Source: JALOLV01 sp046295175 (lineage in GTDB: Bacteria; Bacteroidota; Bacteroidia; Cytophagales; Spirosomataceae). Taken from it: a DNA stretch of 64,000 nucleotides. Under the pieces are notes generated by a model, which worked only from the letters and a program-made list of their open reading frames with translations, ran no database searches and had not been told where the DNA came from. Shown here one piece after another: positions 61,162 to 64,000 of this stretch. The DNA lies in NCBI GenBank assembly GCA_046295175.1, contig JBKBNY010000001.1, positions 1,054,001 through 1,118,000 on the forward strand, written 5' to 3'. Each line of letters begins with the position of its first letter. Position 1 is the first letter of the stretch. Position numbers and translations under genes: made by a program.

Positions 61162-61623
61162 ATGACCCAAGAAAAATACACGCAATATTTAGTAAAAGCT
61201 GCCAGTTATTGTGCTTATCAAGAACGAACCCAAGCGGAGGTTCGGGAGCGGTTGGGCGATTGGGGCATTTATGGCGATGATGCCGATTTGATTATTGCGG
61301 GATTAATCGAAGAGAATTTTTTGAGCGAAGAGCGTTTTGCTAAGGCATTTGCAGGTGGTAAGTTTAGGGTAAAGCATTGGGGACGAAACAAGATTCGGTA
61401 CGAGTTAAAAAGTCGTGGATTATCAGAATACTGTATCAAAGTAGGAATGGCCGAAATCGACGATGACGAATACGAAACGGCACTAAAAGAATTGCTCTCT
61501 AAGAAAAAACATGAGCTTCGCACCGAGAAGAATCCTCAGATTCTGAAACAAAAACTCGCCCGATACGCCATTGGCAAAGGCTACGAAAGCAGCTTGGTTT
61601 GGGATATAATCGGGCAGATTTAG
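61162..61623 (+). CDS. recX: RecX family regulatory protein
   Basis: A 153-residue helical-repeat protein that modulates RecA filaments. Visible repeats: AASYCAYQERTQAEVRERLG (about 13-32), IAGLIEENFLSEERFAKAFA (about 45-64), KHWGRNKIRYELKSRGLSEY (about 71-90), and KQKLARYAIGKGYESSLVWD near the end. Length is typical. The last 325 bases of this gene and its stop region recur at 62149-62473, and its final 18 bases recur again at 63681-63698. It is preceded by a long non-coding leader after divergent sppA. Confidence 0.92.
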   Translation: MTQEKYTQYLVKAASYCAYQERTQAEVRERLGDWGIYGDDADLIIAGLIEENFLSEERFAKAFAGGKFRVKHWGRNKIRYELKSRGLSEYCIKVGMAEIDDDEYETALKELLSKKKHELRTEKNPQILKQKLARYAIGKGYESSLVWDIIGQI

Positions 61624-61626
61624 TAT
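61609..61626. repeat. 18-bp recX-end repeat, copy 1
   Basis: ATCGGGCAGATTTAGTAT, the last codons and stop of recX plus three bases, also present at 62456-62473 and 63681-63698 exactly. Its position at a gene 3' end, restored at each copy, resembles an attachment or target-site pattern. Confidence 0.75.
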
Positions 61627-61899
61627 TTGTTTTCTTAACTTAGCCCTATTTTGAAAGTTATCTTGACGGCTTGAAGCCTTTTAATATTGCTCACTCGGCA
61701 GAGCCGAGCGAGTGCGGGGTAATAATAATAAACGTTGAAATCATAAATATAAAAACTCAAACACATGGGGTTTTGAGTAAAAACACGAATACCTAATTAT
61801 TTTTCAATTTTATATATAAAGTGGGTAAATATTAAATTTTTATGCACAAATACATCAAAAAATATTCTATATTCTGGATTATATCATTTGTAATTCTAT

Positions 61900-62147
61900 C
61901 CCGCTCTGCGAAGTCTTCTTGACTTCGTAAGTGTGAATGACGTTCTCTGAACGTACAAGGATTCTGAAACAAAAGCTTGCCCGCTCTGCGTAGTCTTCCG
62001 CAGGAGACTACGCAGGAGTGAATGACGTTCTGTGAACGTCCAAGTGTAGCTGGCTTGGGATTTTAAGTTAAAAAGGGAAAGCGGCTTGGTGTGGTTGTTC
62101 AAAGAACAACGTACACATCTACGAAGTCGAAGACTTCGCAGAGCGGG
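61900..62147. mobile_element. 248-bp palindromic repeat element (MITE-like)
   Basis: The element is bounded by CCCGCTCTGCG at 61900 and its inverse CGCAGAGCGGG ending at 62147; the inverted match extends to about 28 bases with a short indel (GAAGTCTTC...GACTTCGTA). A second internal copy starts near 61981 with the GTGAATGACGTTCTSTGAACGT tail repeated twice (around 61930 and 62020). It contains a 23-base recX fragment (61961-61983). No transposase is encoded. It starts 277 bp past the recX stop. Confidence 0.6.
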
Positions 62148-62148
62148 C

Positions 62149-62473
62149 ATTAATCGAAGAGAATTTTTTGAGCGAAGAACGTTTTGCTAAGGCATTTGCT
62201 GGTGGTAAGTTTAGGGTAAAGCATTGGGGACGAAACAAGATTCGGTACGAGTTAAAAAGCCGTGGGTTATCAGAATACTGTATCAAAGTAGGAATGGCCG
62301 AAATCGACGATGACGAATACGAAACAGCACTAAAAGAGTTGCTCTCTAAGAAAAAACATGAACTTCGCACCGAGAGGAATCCTCAGATTCTGAAACAAAA
62401 ACTTGCCCGATACGCCATTGGCAAAGGCTACGAAAGCAGCTTGGTTTGGGATATAATCGGGCAGATTTAGTAT
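62149..62473 (+). pseudogene. recX 3'-end duplication
   Basis: 325 bases aligned without gaps to 61302-61626 (nine substitutions, eight synonymous, one K-to-R). It lacks the first 46 codons of recX and any known start region; a 100-residue remnant could be read from 62168 (an alternative start). The near-total silence of the changes implies it came from a functional diverged recX rather than from local decay. Confidence 0.9.
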
Positions 62474-62491
62474 CAAAAAGCTCTTACTTAA

Positions 62492-62543
62492 CCCGCTGGG
62501 TCGAGATTCCAATCTCGACCCTAAATGATTAGGCTTCTAAGCC
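62492..62543. repeat. 52-bp direct repeat, copy A (contains 24-bp palindrome)
   Basis: Contains the palindrome GGGTCGAGATT-CC-AATCTCGACCC (62498-62521). A second 52-base copy with four substitutions lies at 63602-63653. The two copies flank the SUMF1-fold gene. Further similarity (ATGACTCAAAATA) follows each copy at different distances. Confidence 0.85.
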
Positions 62544-62751
62544 GAAGTCAAATAAAAATTGCTACCAACGAGTCAGTCGATATGATGGTTTTCTATTCAA
62601 TATGACTCAAAATAGTTACCATGCAAGCGGAGGTTGAATATTACTTCTACTCTTACAAGCATAAGACTTTCGCTAAAGAAACTTTCAGAAAACCATTGAA
62701 ATAAATCAAACTTGGATGCGTTTTTTATGTAAACATTAACTTTCTGATTTT

Positions 62752-63531
62752 ATGAAAAAATTCATCACTCTATCAATTGTTTTATTCTCAATTTGCTTGT
62801 TATGGGCAAAACCACCTAAAAAAGATAAATACTTATTACCCAAAAGCTGGGTGAAGATACCCGCTGGAAAAGTTTTGATAGAAAATAAAGAGCAAAACCT
62901 ATCAGAGTTTTATATCCTTGAAACAGAGATTAGCAATCTACACTACCTCGAATTTTTATCAGATTTTCAAAAGAGTCATTCAAAAGAGGACTATCAAAAA
63001 GTATTACCAGATACAACAAAGTGGACGACCGAAATTGGAATGGCTAAAGAATTCACAAATCAATACTTACGCTACTTAGGTTTTAGAAATTTCCCGACGG
63101 TTGGTGTAAGTTATCATGGGGCAGAACTGTATTGTGACTGGATAGAAAAGAAACTAAACGAAAAGTTTGGTACAAATAAAATTGAGGTCCGACTGCCAAC
63201 AGAAGCTGAATGGATGAGAGCTGCAAGAGGTGAAAGTAATGCAGAATTTGCGATAAATACGAAGAATAAAAAAGCAGGAATGAATTATCGTAAAGACGAC
63301 TCAGCTAAGAAGTCTAATTTAATAACTATGGATATTTTTAGCTTTCCTCCAAATAATTTTGGTTTGTACAATATGAGTGGTAATGTAGCAGAAATGGTAG
63401 CGGAAGAAGGTAAAACCAAAGGCGGAAGCTGGAACTCAACAGAAAACCTTGTCAAGATAGATACATCCGAAAAATATACTGAACCATCTGTTTTTGTAGG
63501 ATTTAGACCTGTTTTAGTGATAAAAGAATGA
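62752..63531 (+). CDS. SUMF1/FGE-sulfatase-fold exported protein, apparently non-catalytic
   Basis: A 259-residue protein with a signal peptide (MKKFITLSIVLFSICLLWA). It is of the formylglycine-generating-enzyme fold used also by gliding proteins such as GldJ/GldK: WVKIPAGKVLIENKEQN, YILETEISNLHYLEFL, FPTVGVSYHGAELYCDWIEK, VRLPTEAEWMRAARGE, NMSGNVAEM, then KGGSWNS and the end VFVGFRPVLVIKE. The catalytic cysteines expected after GGSW are absent (GGSWNS), so an enzymatic role is unlikely; a binding or structural role is more probable. It lies between 52-bp direct repeats at 62492 and 63602, inserted after the recX tail duplication, and has higher AT content than its neighbours. Confidence 0.8.
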   Translation: MKKFITLSIVLFSICLLWAKPPKKDKYLLPKSWVKIPAGKVLIENKEQNLSEFYILETEISNLHYLEFLSDFQKSHSKEDYQKVLPDTTKWTTEIGMAKEFTNQYLRYLGFRNFPTVGVSYHGAELYCDWIEKKLNEKFGTNKIEVRLPTEAEWMRAARGESNAEFAINTKNKKAGMNYRKDDSAKKSNLITMDIFSFPPNNFGLYNMSGNVAEMVAEEGKTKGGSWNSTENLVKIDTSEKYTEPSVFVGFRPVLVIKE

Positions 63532-63544
63532 CCTAAAATGTGGA

Positions 63545-63576
63545 CTCTCGACTCGCTGTGTAGAGCGAATCGAGAG
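63545..63576 (+). terminator. Hairpin after the SUMF1-fold gene
   Basis: CTCTCGACTCGCT (63545-63557) pairs with AGCGAATCGAGAG (63564-63576) with one mismatch; the following T-run is short (GTTTC). It resembles a terminator of this gene. Confidence 0.55.
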
Positions 63577-63601
63577 CGTTTCAAGCAATACCACAAATAT
63601 C

Positions 63602-63653
63602 CCCACTGGGTCGAGATTCCAATCTCGACCCCAAATGATTAAGCTTCCAAGCC
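63602..63653. repeat. 52-bp direct repeat, copy B
   Basis: Second copy of the repeat at 62492-62543, with the same palindrome at 63608-63631. It ends shortly before the third recX-end trace. Confidence 0.85.
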
Positions 63654-63680
63654 TAAAATGACTCAAAATAATTGCCGCCC

Positions 63681-63698
63681 ATCGGGCAGATTTAGTAT
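63681..63698. repeat. 18-bp recX-end repeat, copy 3
   Basis: ATCGGGCAGATTTAGTAT identical to 61609-61626 and 62456-62473. Its last base touches the stop codon of the surface-antigen gene on the other strand, as would be expected if recX originally ended here, convergent with that gene. Confidence 0.75.
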
Positions 63699-64000
63699 TA
63701 AAAGGCCTCCCCTACTGTCAAGTAAAAATTGCCCTTTTCGCCCGGATGGATTCCATAATCTATCCGTAGATTGATATGTTCTTTTTTGATGGCCGTCAGG
63801 CGAAGCCCTCCACCAAAAGCAAATTTTGGCTGCGAAAAACGCAAAAAGGCAGATTCATTACCCAAAAAACCTACCGAGGCGAAAGTAGTAAACCCGATGA
63901 ATTTCCAGACCTCAAAACGACTTTCGGCTTGTAGCAATAAAAAGTTTTCATCACGATAGCGTCCATCCACCGAGCCACGCATCTTGCGTTGTCCACCCAA
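63698..64000 (-). CDS. Outer-membrane surface antigen (BamA/D15-like), C-terminal part
   Basis: At least 100 residues of a minus-strand gene whose 5' part lies past the window end. It shows barrel strands NFLLLQAESRFEVWKFIGFT, TTFASVGFLG, PKFAFGGGLRLTAI, HINLRIDYGI and the terminal GNFYLTVGEAF ending in F, the C-terminal beta-signal for BAM insertion. The RGSVDGRYRD motif resembles the L6 or surface-antigen region. Either a BamA/TamA-type assembly factor or a related Omp85 lipase-type protein. Stop at 63698-63700. Confidence 0.8.
   Translation of the reverse strand: MGGQRKMRGSVDGRYRDENFLLLQAESRFEVWKFIGFTTFASVGFLGNESAFLRFSQPKFAFGGGLRLTAIKKEHINLRIDYGIHPGEKGNFYLTVGEAF

Noticed and set aside
61896..62150. 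84-residue minus-strand ORF
   Set aside because: It lies wholly in the palindromic repeat element; its translation is repetitive.

Overview
The window looks like chromosomal DNA of a Bacteroidota bacterium, most likely Cytophagales (Spirosomaceae-type). Supporting signs are a SusC/SusD pair, an OmpH/Skp chaperone, TIGR01777 epimerase, DUF2520 and YpdA-type genes, an absence of obvious Shine-Dalgarno sequences, and several promoters of the Bacteroidota form TTTG-N19-22-TAnnTTTG. The genus assignment is inference only.

Bases 1-14.4 kb hold ordinary housekeeping and accessory genes: a truncated glycosyltransferase, a GlcNAc-kinase-like ATPase, aldo/keto reductase, methyltransferase, CBM9-like protein, class IV aminotransferase, a small outer-membrane/cytochrome-b5-like cluster, tRNA-Pro(GGG), a RibD-like reductase, a YpdA-like flavoprotein, OmpH, epimerase, panD, SMP-30 lactonase, an AlbA_2 protein, an AraC regulator and an NlpC/P60 hydrolase.

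Bases 14.5-42.5 kb are the centrepiece: one co-directional 28 kb block of 20 genes encoding an extracellular contractile injection system (eCIS, Afp/PVC/AlgoCIS type). The order is cap (DUF4255/Pvc16), an unknown protein with a carbohydrate-binding-like patch, one sheath, two tube proteins, DUF5908, CIS tube/LysM protein, VgrG-like spike, PAAR tip, an unexpected single-TM protein, gp25, baseplate J, Afp12-like baseplate, a 1106-residue structural/fibre candidate, tape-measure, a 1136-residue DUF4157 (eCIS core domain) cargo candidate with an HNH-like patch, a TPR protein, a second minimal DUF4157 protein, an unknown 168-residue protein and the AAA+ ATPase. No capsid, terminase, integrase or T6SS membrane-complex genes are present, so it is neither a prophage nor a T6SS. 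The cargo module (35.6-41.2 kb) is the part least like described systems.

Bases 42.6-51.2 kb form a sugar-acid module: SusC, SusD, secreted RraA-like aldolase, Tat-type mandelate-racemase-like enzyme and a short 6-phosphogluconate-dehydrogenase-like enzyme. Bases 51.3-61.2 kb return to housekeeping genes (TonB-C/TPR protein, MarR regulator, DUF2520, metallophosphoesterase, TPMT-like methyltransferase, DEAD-box helicase, enoyl-CoA hydratase, SppA).

Bases 61.2-64.0 kb contain recX followed by a repeat-rich zone. The recX 3' end is repeated (325 bp, then an 18 bp trace), separated by a palindromic repeat element and by a SUMF1-fold gene flanked by 52 bp direct repeats. An outer-membrane surface-antigen gene runs off the end on the minus strand. 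The pattern suggests repeated insertion at the recX 3' end.
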